DNA of 64,000 bases from Sporosarcina sp. Te-1 (GTDB lineage: Bacteria > Bacillota > Bacilli > Bacillales_A > Planococcaceae). The stretch is taken from contig NZ_CP071798.1 of NCBI RefSeq assembly GCF_017498505.1, positions 4,203,501 to 4,267,500 on the forward strand, in the 5' to 3' direction. Of this stretch, positions 11,392 through 20,846 are shown piece by piece (the first letter of the stretch is position 1; every line of letters starts with the position of its first letter). The notes below the pieces were generated by a model, which was not told the DNA's origin, made no database searches, and was given only the letters and a program-made list of their open reading frames with translations. The position numbers were made by a program, and so were the translations under genes.

Positions 11392-11631
11392 GAATTTCTC
11401 TTGCTTTCTTGGCGGATGTTCTCTACAATGCTAGTAATCATCATCCTTTGAAGCGGGCTGAATCGCATGGAAGCCTTGCCTCTTGGAAGGTTGAAATGAA
11501 TTTAATATACGTCCTAGGTGAACCCTTTCATATCCTGCCGGACGGTCATATAGTATGAATAAGCATTGCAGGTTTAGTGCAAATAAAATGAAACGGGCAT
11601 CTGCCGGTTTTAGGGAAGGGAGAGAAAAGGG

Positions 11632-12285
11632 ATGGAAATAGAACGTATAAACGAAAACACAGTGAAGTTCTACTTATCATATATCGACATTGAAGAACGT
11701 GGTTTCACTCGCGAGGAAGTATGGTATAACCGGGACAAAAGTGAAGAATTGTTCTGGGAGATGATGGACGAAATCAATGATGAAACTGAATTTGAGATCG
11801 AAGGTCCTCTTTGGATCCAAGTCCACGCGATGAATAATGGAATTGAAGTGACCGTCACACGTGCTCAAATGCCGTCTGATGGCGAGGATATGGAAATGCC
11901 GTTTGGCATGGAAGATCCGAGGAAAATGTTCCACCAAGATCCTACCATGTTCGGCAAGTCGGATGAAATGCAAGATGAAGTGAACGATGAGCCGGAAGAA
12001 TGGACATCAGATATGTTCGTCTTCGGTGATTTTGAAGAATTAATCTCCATGTCGAGTGAACTTTCCAATTACACGGTCCACACATCTCTTTACGCATTCG
12101 AAGAGAAATATTATCTCTATGTCGAATACGATGAGAATTCCGATGATGCACGCAAAACCGATTTTTGCAGTGTAATGACGGAGCATGGCGCTCTTTCAAA
12201 CGTTTCAATCCACAGATTGCAGGAATACGGAAACGTCATTATGGAGTCGGATGTGTTTCAAACAATCCGGACCTATTTTGGCTAA
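11632..12285 (+). CDS. mecA: Adaptor protein MecA
   Basis: ClpC adaptor that targets ComK and other proteins to ClpCP. 217 residues, typical length: an N-terminal substrate-binding domain beginning MEIERINENTVKFYLSYID, an acidic Met-rich linker around residues 80-125, and a C-terminal ClpC-binding domain. ATG 11632 follows GGGAAGGGAGAG. It sits between spxA and coiA as in B. subtilis. MecA also influences Spx turnover in B. subtilis. Confidence 0.93.
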   Translation: MEIERINENTVKFYLSYIDIEERGFTREEVWYNRDKSEELFWEMMDEINDETEFEIEGPLWIQVHAMNNGIEVTVTRAQMPSDGEDMEMPFGMEDPRKMFHQDPTMFGKSDEMQDEVNDEPEEWTSDMFVFGDFEELISMSSELSNYTVHTSLYAFEEKYYLYVEYDENSDDARKTDFCSVMTEHGALSNVSIHRLQEYGNVIMESDVFQTIRTYFG

Positions 12286-12294
12286 CCTTAACTA

Positions 12295-12317
12295 GACCGC
12301 GCATGCGGTCTTTTTTT
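12295..12317 (+). terminator. mecA terminator
   Basis: GACCGC / GCGGTC stem with GCAT loop followed by seven T residues. Confidence 0.85.
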
Positions 12318-12405
12318 ATTTCCTGGATTGACGGCGCCAGAGCGTCCCTTTTCTTGCAAATGAACAGGCGGGTTCCTTATGATAGAAGGGAAGGAGGGAG
12401 TTACT

Positions 12406-13545
12406 ATGTTATCAGCCAAGACTGGGAACGGGCAGCTCATCATTCTTTCATCAGAACTGTCCCGGTACGAGTTGAAACAACTTCGGATTTCTGAACGATT
12501 TTTCTGTCCGGACTGCGGTTCTGTTCTGCATTTGAAAGTGGGTGACATCGTTATTCCACATTTTGCACATGCAAGAGATTCCCAATGTACAAGCGCTTTT
12601 TCAGAAGGAGAATCGGCTGAACATTTAAAAGGCAAGCAGCAGCTGTATCGCTTTCTGACCAGCGCGGATCAGCAGGTACTTCTGGAACCGCTGTTGTCAG
12701 CGCTGTCACAACGTCCCGATTTGCTCATTCGGGACGTAAAGGCCAGCGTCCCGATCGAATTCCAATGCAGCCGTATTCCGATCTCGCTGATGAAGGAACG
12801 GACGCAAGGCTATCGAAATGCAGGCATGGAACCCATATGGATTTTGCATACCCCGGCAAAATTCAAGACGCTTCCACTAGGCGTAGGAGAGTTCCGTTTC
12901 TCTAAATTTGAGGAACAATTTATTAGTACCCCCCCAACTCAAATCCCGTATCTCCTCACATACAATACGTATCAGCAGACATTCCACTATTATAGCAATT
13001 TGTTGCCCGTTGACGGACAACGTTATATCGGCGTTCACACTACATTGCCGATCGCTTATCAGCGATATCCTTTTGCTCTTCCGAAAGTGCCGACTGATTT
13101 GATGCTTGCCCAATATTTGTCTACCTATGTTCGACTTAGGGAACACTACATTTGTTCACGAATTCATTACAATCGGCAAGGGATTCAGAATCCATTTTTA
13201 AGAAGCTGCTACGAACTTCGAATACCACCCATGCTGCTCCCCGATTGGATTGGCGTTCCGGTTCAAGGAAAGAGAGCGTTCCGTATCAATGATTGTGAAT
13301 GGCAACTCTGCCTTCTCCACGACTTAACGCAAAACTGTATGGAATTCAGCGAAGCTTCAGCTGACTATCTGGACCAATTTTGCCGACAATTTCAAGGCTC
13401 TACTTCTGAACAGGCAACCGCCTGTCGATTGTATCTCGCATTTTTAATGGAAAATGGCATACACTCCTTTCAAGGACAGTCGGAACTAGGCGAAAATAAG
13501 ATTTTGCGTTTAATTTCAGAAAGATTTCTTGCAAACCACGTTTGA
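12406..13545 (+). CDS. coiA: Competence protein CoiA
   Basis: CoiA-family protein with a nuclease-like domain, needed for transformation in competent Firmicutes. 379 residues from ATG 12406, chosen over the in-frame ATG at 12379 because AAGGAGGGAG lies just before 12406. A zinc-finger-like FCPDCG and IPHFAH segment occupies the N-terminus; the restriction-endonuclease-like core includes PDLLIRDVKA and PIEFQCS, where Asp, Glu and Gln are the likely catalytic residues. It lies between mecA and pepF as in B. subtilis (yjbF). Whether this organism is competent cannot be told here. Confidence 0.88.
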   Translation: MLSAKTGNGQLIILSSELSRYELKQLRISERFFCPDCGSVLHLKVGDIVIPHFAHARDSQCTSAFSEGESAEHLKGKQQLYRFLTSADQQVLLEPLLSALSQRPDLLIRDVKASVPIEFQCSRIPISLMKERTQGYRNAGMEPIWILHTPAKFKTLPLGVGEFRFSKFEEQFISTPPTQIPYLLTYNTYQQTFHYYSNLLPVDGQRYIGVHTTLPIAYQRYPFALPKVPTDLMLAQYLSTYVRLREHYICSRIHYNRQGIQNPFLRSCYELRIPPMLLPDWIGVPVQGKRAFRINDCEWQLCLLHDLTQNCMEFSEASADYLDQFCRQFQGSTSEQATACRLYLAFLMENGIHSFQGQSELGENKILRLISERFLANHV

Positions 13546-13602
13546 AATTGAGAGAATAAAAATGATTCGCTTTCCGAAGAAAGGCGAGAAGGAGGAAACA
13601 AA

Positions 13603-15423
13603 ATGACAACGGAATCTACTAATAAGGTATTAACTCGTGATGAAGTAAAAGTGGAAGAAACTTGGCGTCTGGAAGATATTTTCCCGACCGACGAGGCATG
13701 GGAAACGGAGTTTAAAGAGATCGAGTCTCTGCTCGAACAGGCAGGTTCTTTCCAAGGGACGTTAGGGAATGGACCGGAAGCTCTATTCGAAGCGCTTTCC
13801 TATCGGGATACGATTTCGCAAAAAATGCGCAAACTGTACACCTATTCGCATCTGAAAGGTGACCAGGATACGACAAATAGCTTCTACCAAGCAATGGATA
13901 GCCGTGCTAAGTCACTTTATGTCAAAGTGTCGACAGCTCTATCCTATTTTACGCCGGAATTGCTTGCTATTCAGGAAGCTCAGTTGAGCAAAATGGTGGA
14001 AGAAAACGATAACCTCCGTGTCTATACGCATGAATTCGAGGAATTGAATGCACTCCGTCCTCATGTGCTGCCGGCTGAACAAGAAGCATTGCTTGCCCAG
14101 TTAAGTGAAGTGACGTCAAGCTCTTCTGAAACATTTAGCATGTTGAACAATGCGGACTTGACATTCCCGATGGTCAAAGATGAAAACGGGGAGGAAGTCG
14201 AGCTGTCACATGGCCGTTATATCCGCTTCCTGGAAAGCACTGACCCACGTGTTCGTGAGGATGCTTTCAAAGCGATGTATAGCAAATATGGCGAGTTTAA
14301 AAACACATTTGCTTCCACGCTTGCTGGCAATGTGAAGAGCCACAATGTCAATGCGCGTATCCGAAAATTTGAATCAGCACGTCAAGCGGCCCTATCGGCA
14401 AATCATATTCCGGAGCAGGTGTATGATAATCTGGTATCTACAATCAACAAAAACATTGGCTTGCTTCACCGTTATGTTGCACTGCGGAAGAAAGTTATGG
14501 AAGTCAGCGAGCTTCATATGTGGGACATGTTCACACCGTTGGTAAAAGATGTGGAGATGAAAATCCCTTATGAGGAAGCGAAAGCAACGATGCTTGAAAG
14601 TTTCCATCCGCTTGGTGAAGAGTATAAGTCGATTGTAAAAGAAGGGTTGGATAATCGCTGGGTGGACGTCCGCGAAAATAAAGGAAAGCGCTCGGGGGCT
14701 TACTCTTCTGGCGCTTACGGCACGAATCCCTATATCCTCATGAACTGGCAGGATAACGTGAACAACATGTTCACATTGGCACATGAATTCGGTCATAGTG
14801 TACACAGCTACTACTCACGGAAAACACAGCCATTCATTTATAGCGGCTACTCCATTTTCGTGGCTGAAGTTGCTTCCACAGTAAATGAGGCTCTTCTGAA
14901 CGATCATCTATTGAAAACGATCGATGACGAGCAAAAACGGATCTACTTGCTCAACCACTGGTTGGATGGATTCCGTGGTACTGTCTTCCGTCAAACGATG
15001 TTTGCGGAGTTCGAGCATTTGATTCACCAGTTGGATCAGCAGGGTGTAGCGCTCACGGCGGATAAGTTGACAGAAGAATACTATGCGCTTAATCAGAAAT
15101 ACTTCGGGGATGCTGTGGCGGAGGATAAGGAAATTGGTCTTGAATGGGCTAGAATTCCGCATTTCTACTACAATTACTATGTCTATCAATACGCAACAGG
15201 CTTCAGCGCGGCTGTTGCATTGAGCCATCAGATCCTAACGGAAGGGCAGCCTGCTGTCGATCGTTATATCAATCACTTCTTAAAAGCCGGATCATCCGAT
15301 TATCCGATTGAAGTATTGAAAAAAGCTGGCGTCGATATGACAAGCACTGCTCCAATCGAAGAAGCATGCAAAGTATTTGAAGAGCGCTTGAACGAATTGG
15401 AAGAACTGTTGAACAAACAATAA
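13603..15423 (+). CDS. pepF: Oligoendopeptidase F
   Basis: Cytosolic M3-family zinc metallopeptidase that cleaves short peptides. 606 residues, with the zinc motif HEFGH at residues 394-398 and the downstream glutamate region in the family fold. ATG 13603 is preceded by GGCGAGAAGGAGG. Gene order coiA-pepF is conserved with B. subtilis (yjbG). Followed by a strong terminator. Confidence 0.95.
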   Translation: MTTESTNKVLTRDEVKVEETWRLEDIFPTDEAWETEFKEIESLLEQAGSFQGTLGNGPEALFEALSYRDTISQKMRKLYTYSHLKGDQDTTNSFYQAMDSRAKSLYVKVSTALSYFTPELLAIQEAQLSKMVEENDNLRVYTHEFEELNALRPHVLPAEQEALLAQLSEVTSSSSETFSMLNNADLTFPMVKDENGEEVELSHGRYIRFLESTDPRVREDAFKAMYSKYGEFKNTFASTLAGNVKSHNVNARIRKFESARQAALSANHIPEQVYDNLVSTINKNIGLLHRYVALRKKVMEVSELHMWDMFTPLVKDVEMKIPYEEAKATMLESFHPLGEEYKSIVKEGLDNRWVDVRENKGKRSGAYSSGAYGTNPYILMNWQDNVNNMFTLAHEFGHSVHSYYSRKTQPFIYSGYSIFVAEVASTVNEALLNDHLLKTIDDEQKRIYLLNHWLDGFRGTVFRQTMFAEFEHLIHQLDQQGVALTADKLTEEYYALNQKYFGDAVAEDKEIGLEWARIPHFYYNYYVYQYATGFSAAVALSHQILTEGQPAVDRYINHFLKAGSSDYPIEVLKKAGVDMTSTAPIEEACKVFEERLNELEELLNKQ

Positions 15424-15450
15424 ATACAGTAGCTATCTACTGGAGAAAGA

Positions 15451-15481
15451 AGCGACGGAATATGCATCCGTCGCTTTTTTC
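15451..15481 (+). terminator. pepF terminator
   Basis: AGCGACGGA / TCCGTCGCT stem with a T-run. Confidence 0.85.
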
Positions 15482-15595
15482 GTTTTCAGCCGTCATGATT
15501 TCCTTGTTTCTCTGTTTTTTCAATCAGGTTACGGATAAGTCGATTGTATATGACAACAAAGACTAATACAGTAGTTATATTTATATAATTAAATA

Positions 15596-15746
15596 TAAAG
15601 CGCTTTCATCAAGTCGAATCTTGTCGTTTCAAGGAATGTGGCTGTTATATAACTTGTATCTATAATGTTTTGCCTGTTCCGCAAATGTGACATATATGTG
15701 AATTTATTTGTGAAATGTTGATTTAACTATTATTCCATGATAAATT
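15596..15746 (+). promoter_or_regulatory. roxS promoter region with TGTGA half-sites
   Basis: SigA-like promoter TTGATT (15718-15723), 17-bp spacer, TAAATT (15741-15746). TTGTGAAATG at 15708-15717 matches a left half of the Rex operator and runs into the -35; its right half is degenerate. Two more TGTGA half-sites lie at 15686 and 15697, about one helical turn apart. A near-match to a cre box is at 15596-15609. In B. subtilis roxS is controlled by ResD and Rex; the same kind of redox control is inferred here. Confidence 0.6.
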
Positions 15747-15754
15747 ATAGATGT

Positions 15755-15862
15755 GAAATAAATCACATACCAAACATACACCCCTTTTGTTTGAACGTGA
15801 ACATTTCTCCCATTCCCTTTATTAGAGCATCCCTCTCCCCCAGGAGGGATGCTCTTAATTTT
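15755..15862 (+). ncRNA. roxS: Small regulatory RNA RoxS (RsaE family)
   Basis: The segment starting GAAATAAATCACATACCAAA matches the conserved 5' end of the RsaE/RoxS family as I know it, and is followed by family-type C-rich stretches (ACACCCCTTTTG at 15776-15787, CTCCCATTCCC at 15807-15817). It ends in a terminator hairpin GAGCATCCCTC (15825-15835) / GAGGGATGCTC (15844-15854) plus a U-rich tail, with a CCCCC loop. Length about 108 nt, close to B. subtilis RoxS, and the position upstream of yjbH is the same as there. RoxS represses central-metabolism and redox mRNAs by pairing through its C-rich motifs. Confidence 0.88.
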
Positions 15863-15879
15863 AATTATTGAAAATGAAC

Positions 15880-15917
15880 AAGAAAAAACTCGATTTCCTG
15901 TAAAGGAATCGAGTTTT
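15880..15917 (-). terminator. yjbH terminator
   Basis: On the minus strand AAAACTCGATTCC pairs with GGAAATCGAGTTTT (one bulge), followed by a T-rich run. It overlaps the last codon of yjbH and is convergent with roxS. Confidence 0.8.
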
Positions 15918-16713
15918 ATTTATTTCGCCATAATGTCGTGTTTTCTAAAGGTAAGCGTTCGACCTTCTGTTGAAGAAGGCGTTTTTTCAATTCACGTTCC
16001 GCTTCTTTTTCCGTCAAGGAATAGATGCTCGCGATTTCTTTCGTAGACATCGTATCAAAACGTTGCAATAAATCATCTAGCTCAGGAGGGCATTCGGGCG
16101 TGATTGAGCAGCCGAGAAGTTCCTCCAGTATTTGCTCATATACCTCATATGGGTAGGATCCGCTAACCATCAAGCCTTCATCTTCAATGTTGCCATTAAA
16201 AAAGACAAATGTCGGTGCTTCAAGCACTTCCATTTCCTTTGCTAAATATAAATCCACTTGCAGGGAACGCATGACATTTTTAGAAGAGAAATCGCGAACG
16301 AATTCATCCACATCCAGGGTAAGCTTTTCTGCAATTTCGGTTAAGACTGAAAAAGAGGTAATGTTCCTGTTTTTCAAGAACGTATACTCATACATTTTGG
16401 ATAAGAAGCGGAAACCGGCCCGTTTGCCTTGGAATTCGGCGGCTTTCATGGCGATGCTCGGAAAAGCTGGATGGCTTTTCTCGCACGCTTTTAAATCCGC
16501 TTCATTGCGGCAGCACGCATTTGTTTTCGGAATAGAGGTGCGCAAGGCGAGTTGCAATGAAAAGTAGCGATCATATTCGATCTGCAACTTACGGAGCAGC
16601 GGCTGCAAAGACCAGCATGCGCTGCACAATGGATCCACGAAAACATATAATTCAATCGGCCTCGATTGGGATGGCGTAGAGACCGGAGTTTCCAACAATG
16701 TCCGACGGTTCAA
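15916..16713 (-). CDS. yjbH: Spx-degradation adaptor YjbH/SpxH
   Basis: DsbA/thioredoxin-fold adaptor that delivers Spx to ClpXP. 265 residues; the N-terminal Trx-like motif is CSACW after the FVDPL strand, and the cis-Pro region EAPTFVFFNG is near residue 180. The C-terminal tail is rich in Glu, Leu and Arg. It overlaps the upstream globin gene by 4 bp (ATGA), so the two are translationally coupled, as in B. subtilis yjbIH. It completes the Spx control circuit with spxA in the same window. Confidence 0.92.
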   Translation of the reverse strand: MNRRTLLETPVSTPSQSRPIELYVFVDPLCSACWSLQPLLRKLQIEYDRYFSLQLALRTSIPKTNACCRNEADLKACEKSHPAFPSIAMKAAEFQGKRAGFRFLSKMYEYTFLKNRNITSFSVLTEIAEKLTLDVDEFVRDFSSKNVMRSLQVDLYLAKEMEVLEAPTFVFFNGNIEDEGLMVSGSYPYEVYEQILEELLGCSITPECPPELDDLLQRFDTMSTKEIASIYSLTEKEAERELKKRLLQQKVERLPLENTTLWRNK

Positions 16714-17102
16714 TGAATATCACCCTCGTTCCGATTTACCATATGATTAGCTGTCATTTCCAGCCGCTTAAAGTAAATTTCGCGCAGTTTTCCTTCCATT
16801 CCGACTTCATCCATAGCTTCGTGCATGCAGGATAGCCATGCTTTGGCCCGAGTCGGTGTGATGGGGAATGGCATATGTCTTGCTTTCATCATCGGATGTC
16901 CATGTTCTTCGGTATATAAATTGGGTCCGCCCAAATATTGAGTCTGAAATTGTTTCTGCTTTCTCGCCGTTTCGGTCAGGTCTTTTGGGAAAATCGGATA
17001 TAAGTCCGGATGGACAGCAACTTTTTCATAAAATCGGTCGATGAGTTCCGACAACTTTTCAGCACCGATCTCCTCATAAGGGTTCAAAGGTTTTCGAGTC
17101 AT
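16710..17102 (-). CDS. yjbI: Truncated hemoglobin (group II, YjbI-like)
   Basis: 2-on-2 globin that binds oxygen or NO. 130 residues, with the B10 tyrosine (Tyr25 in RFYEK), proximal histidine His76 in KARHMPF, and a tryptophan in AKAWLSC at the G8 position, all features of group II truncated globins. ATG 17102 follows GCAAAGGAGATTGACATAA on the minus strand. It is co-transcribed with yjbH; in Bacillus YjbI also protects or modifies partner proteins under oxidative stress. Confidence 0.92.
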   Translation of the reverse strand: MTRKPLNPYEEIGAEKLSELIDRFYEKVAVHPDLYPIFPKDLTETARKQKQFQTQYLGGPNLYTEEHGHPMMKARHMPFPITPTRAKAWLSCMHEAMDEVGMEGKLREIYFKRLEMTANHMVNRNEGDIH

Positions 17103-17195
17103 TTATGTCAATCTCCTTTGCTCTGACTGTAATGACATTTTATCAACCAGACTATTCTTTCACAAATAAATAGCCTTACAACTTCTGCAAGTCAG

Positions 17196-17879
17196 TTATA
17201 CATGGAAACTTTCATAATACCCAAGTACCTTTTGAACGTATTGCTGTGTCTCTTTGAATGGGGGAATTCCGCCGTATTTTTTCACATTGCCGGGTCCCGC
17301 ATTATAAGCCGCCAGTGCCAGTTCAATATTATCGCCGAACTGGTCCAACATTTGCCGCAAATATTTGGCCCCGCCATTAATATTTTGAACGGGATCCAAA
17401 CTGTTTTGTACTCCGAGCAGTCTGGCAGTTCCGGGCATCAGCTGCATCAGTCCCGTGGCACCTGCATGGCTGACGACGGACGGATTGAAATTGGATTCCT
17501 GTTTAATGACTGCAGAAATCAATTGTTCCGGAACTCCAAACCGTTCTGCAGCTTCCTTAATAATATCTGCAAAATCCCGGTCTTCATTCGTGCCAATCCC
17601 AGGCATTGAAACGGCTATGGCGTTTTCATAGCTGTTGCCGATCGAGAGAGGCATAAACACTTGGTTGGGACCGGAATAGGTCAAAGGTCGAACAGCATCC
17701 AGCAATGTTCCGGAAACATTCGTCATAGAGTCCGTAATAGAGGACGTACCCATAAACTCGCCAAGCAATTCATCAAACAAGGAAGTCGTCCCAGTTTGTC
17801 CATATGCATAAGATTGCACAGAGCCTAACGTCTGCATGGCATTTATGTCAAGTAGCGTGCGGATAGCGCGCGCATCCAT
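17196..17879 (-). CDS. cwlQ: Lytic transglycosylase (YjbJ/CwlQ-like)
   Basis: SLT-domain peptidoglycan hydrolase. From ATG 17879 (AAAGGAACG ribosome site) it is 227 residues; the longer upstream frame lacks one. The SLT domain covers the C-terminal half: catalytic Glu in KQESNF, then [10 protein letters not shown] and [10 protein letters not shown], the diagnostic blocks. The N-terminal ~100 residues are low-complexity and have no evident signal peptide, so how it leaves the cytosol is unclear. Divergent from yjbL. Confidence 0.88.
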   Translation of the reverse strand: MDARAIRTLLDINAMQTLGSVQSYAYGQTGTTSLFDELLGEFMGTSSITDSMTNVSGTLLDAVRPLTYSGPNQVFMPLSIGNSYENAIAVSMPGIGTNEDRDFADIIKEAAERFGVPEQLISAVIKQESNFNPSVVSHAGATGLMQLMPGTARLLGVQNSLDPVQNINGGAKYLRQMLDQFGDNIELALAAYNAGPGNVKKYGGIPPFKETQQYVQKVLGYYESFHV

Positions 17880-18020
17880 AATGATCGTTCCTTTCGTGTA
17901 AACAGTCAATTGCACTACATATATAGTATAACAAGTATCGGTCCAAACGCATATTACAAACTGCATGAAAACCTATCATATGGTAGACTGAACGTATGAT
18001 AAGGAAAGGAAGTAGAGCAC

Positions 18021-18404
18021 ATGCGAATTCAATATCGGGTGAACGACGCAACTATACATAATGAAACAATGCAATTTACAATTGATGCCGCAAATGGACG
18101 GCCTGAGGGATCTCCATCAAAGAAAATGATAACCGACTCGGATGAGCTGGCATTCGTTTATTTATTTGAAACAAATGAAGGATACAACTATATACATTTT
18201 CCGAAACATGTCTGGCCGCAGATGGTTGAGGTTTTGGAATTAGACAAGCAGCCTGTATTAAAATGGAATGATGAATTGATCGGCCTTCCGGGTTTTGTGG
18301 AAGAGTTGACGATGTTGATTTTCAATATTGAAGGAAATGATAATTATGGCGAAGAATTCTCAACAGCTGTAGAAAGCGGGTTCAACAAGATCTTGCAGGC
18401 TTGA
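18021..18404 (+). CDS. yjbL: UPF0738 protein YjbL
   Basis: 127-residue cytosolic protein of the UPF0738/YjbL family, of unknown function. Recognised by the conserved position between yjbJ and yjbM and by motifs such as YIHFPKHVWP. ATG 18021 with GGAAAGGAAGTAGAG upstream. The CYTH-domain gene yjbK that stands here in B. subtilis is absent. Confidence 0.82.
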   Translation: MRIQYRVNDATIHNETMQFTIDAANGRPEGSPSKKMITDSDELAFVYLFETNEGYNYIHFPKHVWPQMVEVLELDKQPVLKWNDELIGLPGFVEELTMLIFNIEGNDNYGEEFSTAVESGFNKILQA

Positions 18405-18467
18405 CCGTTTCAACGGATCGGATTAGTCGATTTGAAAGTATAGAATAGAGTGGGGGGAGGGTCCTTG

Positions 18468-19136
18468 ATGAAGGAATGGAAACAATTTTTAGGACCATAC
18501 AAACAGGCAGTGGCCGAGTTGAAAGTAAAATTGAAAGGGCTGCGGTCGCAATACGAATTGGAGAACATCCATACACCTGTAGAATTTGTAACCGGCCGGT
18601 TGAAGCCTTTAGCAAGCATCTATGATAAGACGCTTGAAAAAGGGATCCCGTTTGAACCCTCGGAGGCTTTGGCGAAAGAGTTGCCTGATATTGCGGGCGT
18701 CCGTCTGATGTGCCAATTTGTCGATGACATCGGCAAAGTCGTTCAGACGCTTCGCCAGCGGACCGATATGCGTGTGATCGAGGAACGCGATTACATCTCC
18801 AATAAAAAGGCGAGCGGCTATCGATCCTACCACATGATCATCGAATATCCGGTACAAACAATCCATGGAGAGAAGACGATTCTCGCTGAAATCCAAATCC
18901 GGACTCTTGCCATGAATTTCTGGGCCTCGATCGAACATTCATTGAACTACAAATATAAAGGTGAATTGCCGGATGAAATCAGACATCGGCTGGAGCGGGC
19001 AGCAGAAGCGGCGTTCCGCCTGGATGAAGAAATGTCGCTTATTCGGGATGAAATTCACGATGCCCAAAAGTATTTCAGTGCCTTCAAAGAAACGCCGGAC
19101 CGTGATTATGGCGAACAAAAATGGAAGGGGGAGTAA
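18468..19136 (+). CDS. relQ: Small alarmone synthetase RelQ (YjbM)
   Basis: Makes (p)ppGpp from ATP and GDP/GTP during cell-wall and other stress. 222 residues from ATG 18468, preceded by GGGGGGAGGG; the GTG at 18450 lies inside the ribosome site. Contains the synthetase motifs [18 protein letters not shown] and [17 protein letters not shown]; it has no HD hydrolase or regulatory domains, defining the small synthetase class. First gene of a tight relQ-nadK-rluD operon. Confidence 0.94.
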   Translation: MKEWKQFLGPYKQAVAELKVKLKGLRSQYELENIHTPVEFVTGRLKPLASIYDKTLEKGIPFEPSEALAKELPDIAGVRLMCQFVDDIGKVVQTLRQRTDMRVIEERDYISNKKASGYRSYHMIIEYPVQTIHGEKTILAEIQIRTLAMNFWASIEHSLNYKYKGELPDEIRHRLERAAEAAFRLDEEMSLIRDEIHDAQKYFSAFKETPDRDYGEQKWKGE

Positions 19137-19140
19137 AGAC

Positions 19141-19941
19141 ATGAAGTTTGCAATTCAAACAAGGAATGATGAGCTTTCCGAACGACTACGCGATGAAGCG
19201 AAAGGCTACTTGTCGGATTTTGGTCTTGAATATGATGAATTGGAACCGGATATTGTGCTGTCCATTGGAGGGGATGGCACATTGCTTCACGCCTTCCATA
19301 AATATATCCATCGTCTTCAGAATACGGCATTTGTCGGAATCCATACAGGACATCTAGGCTTTTACGCGGATTGGAAACCGTTAGAGATTGAAAAGCTTGT
19401 CATTTCCATCGCACGGAAAGAATATGATGTCATCGAATATCCACTGCTCGAAGTGCGTATTAACTATCGTACATCTGATAAGGCGGCCACGTATCTGGCG
19501 TTGAATGAATCCACTGTGAAATCGCCTGAAGTGACGCTCGTCATGGACGTAGAATTGAATGGCGAGCATTTTGAACGGTTCCGTGGAGACGGCCTTTGCA
19601 TGTCTACGCCTTCAGGGTCCACAGCTTATAATAAGGCACTGGGCGGCGCAATCATCCATCCTGCATTGCCGGCCATGCAGCTGACTGAGATGGCTTCGAT
19701 CAATAACCGGGTGTTTCGTACTGTCGGATCCCCGCTCGTACTGCCATCCCATCATAATTGCGTCCTGACACCAGTCAATGGACCTGATTTCATGGTGACG
19801 ATCGACCATTTGCAATTGCTTCATAAAGATGTGAAGTCGATTGAATACAAAGTATCCGATCAGCGCGTCCGTTTTGCACGTTTCCGCCCGTTCCCTTTTT
19901 GGAAACGCGTGCACGATTCGTTTATCGCGAGTGATGAATGA
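19141..19941 (+). CDS. nadK: NAD kinase
   Basis: Phosphorylates NAD to NADP. 266 residues from ATG 19141, preceded by AAGGGGGAG and starting 4 bp after relQ; in-frame extension upstream would overlap relQ and is rejected. Key motifs are GGDGT (residues 43-47) and [15 protein letters not shown]. Order relQ-nadK-rluD matches B. subtilis yjbM-yjbN-yjbO. Confidence 0.95.
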   Translation: MKFAIQTRNDELSERLRDEAKGYLSDFGLEYDELEPDIVLSIGGDGTLLHAFHKYIHRLQNTAFVGIHTGHLGFYADWKPLEIEKLVISIARKEYDVIEYPLLEVRINYRTSDKAATYLALNESTVKSPEVTLVMDVELNGEHFERFRGDGLCMSTPSGSTAYNKALGGAIIHPALPAMQLTEMASINNRVFRTVGSPLVLPSHHNCVLTPVNGPDFMVTIDHLQLLHKDVKSIEYKVSDQRVRFARFRPFPFWKRVHDSFIASDE

Positions 19942-20846
19942 TGCGTCAAGATGACCGGAGATTCCGGCTAGATTTCATAGTGGAGGAAGACTCCATCCTG
20001 CTGCGTAACTTTTTGCAGAGGAAAGGCATTTCAAAAAAGACGTTGACCGCAACGAAATATGAAGGCGGCGCCATTCTAGTCAATGGGAAGGAACAAACCG
20101 TCAGATACCTAGTAGGCATGGGCGATACCGTTTCTGTCCTATTTCCTTTGGAGGAGCCGAGCGAAGGGCTGACGCCGCAAGAAGGAGAATTACAGGTAGT
20201 CTATGAGGACGGTTCGCTTTTAATTCTAGACAAGCCTGCAGGTGTGGCGACTATTCCTTCGAGAGACCAGCCATCCGGCACCATAGCGAATGTAGTGGCG
20301 GGGAAGTTTCGAAGAGAGCGAGTGCCAAGTACGGTGCATGTCGTAACGAGGTTGGATCGCGACACGTCCGGACTTTTGTGTATTGCGAAGAACCGTCATA
20401 TCCATCATTTGTTGAGCGACCAAATGGAAAAGATCGGATTTCACCGTCAATATATTGCCTTTGTGGAAGGGCATGTATCCGAAACCAGTTTTACCATTGA
20501 GCGTCCGATCGGCAGGAAAGACGGGAGCATTATTGAACGAACGGTTCGGGAGGATGGCCAATATGCTCGGACGGATGTCCAAGTGCTTGGCTTTCATGAG
20601 AAGGAAGGCTGTCAATATACTGAAGTCATGCTCATTCTCCATACAGGCAGGACTCACCAGATCCGGGTGCATATGCAGTCGCTCGGTCATCCTTTGGTGG
20701 GAGATGACTTATATGGGGGTTCTCTTTTGCTAAGCAGCCGGCAGGCATTGCATTGCGCGTCTATCGGATTCAACCATCCCCTCACGGGACATCCGCTCCG
20801 CTTTTCGAGTGGGCTTCCGTTGGATTTGAAGCGGCTCGCTACGTAA
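19938..20846 (+). CDS. RluD-family pseudouridine synthase (YjbO-like)
   Basis: RNA pseudouridylation enzyme. 302 residues; an S4-like N-terminal part, then the catalytic motif RLDRDTSG with Asp140, and the [11 protein letters not shown] block. Overlaps nadK by 4 bp (ATGA), indicating coupling. The exact uridine target, rRNA or tRNA, cannot be assigned from sequence. It converges on prpE, overlapping it by 8 bp. Confidence 0.9.
   Translation: MMRQDDRRFRLDFIVEEDSILLRNFLQRKGISKKTLTATKYEGGAILVNGKEQTVRYLVGMGDTVSVLFPLEEPSEGLTPQEGELQVVYEDGSLLILDKPAGVATIPSRDQPSGTIANVVAGKFRRERVPSTVHVVTRLDRDTSGLLCIAKNRHIHHLLSDQMEKIGFHRQYIAFVEGHVSETSFTIERPIGRKDGSIIERTVREDGQYARTDVQVLGFHEKEGCQYTEVMLILHTGRTHQIRVHMQSLGHPLVGDDLYGGSLLLSSRQALHCASIGFNHPLTGHPLRFSSGLPLDLKRLAT

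Noticed and set aside
18961-19140. Upstream extension of nadK to 326 residues
   Set aside because: Would overlap relQ by 176 bp; ATG 19141 has a strong ribosome site and gives the usual family length.
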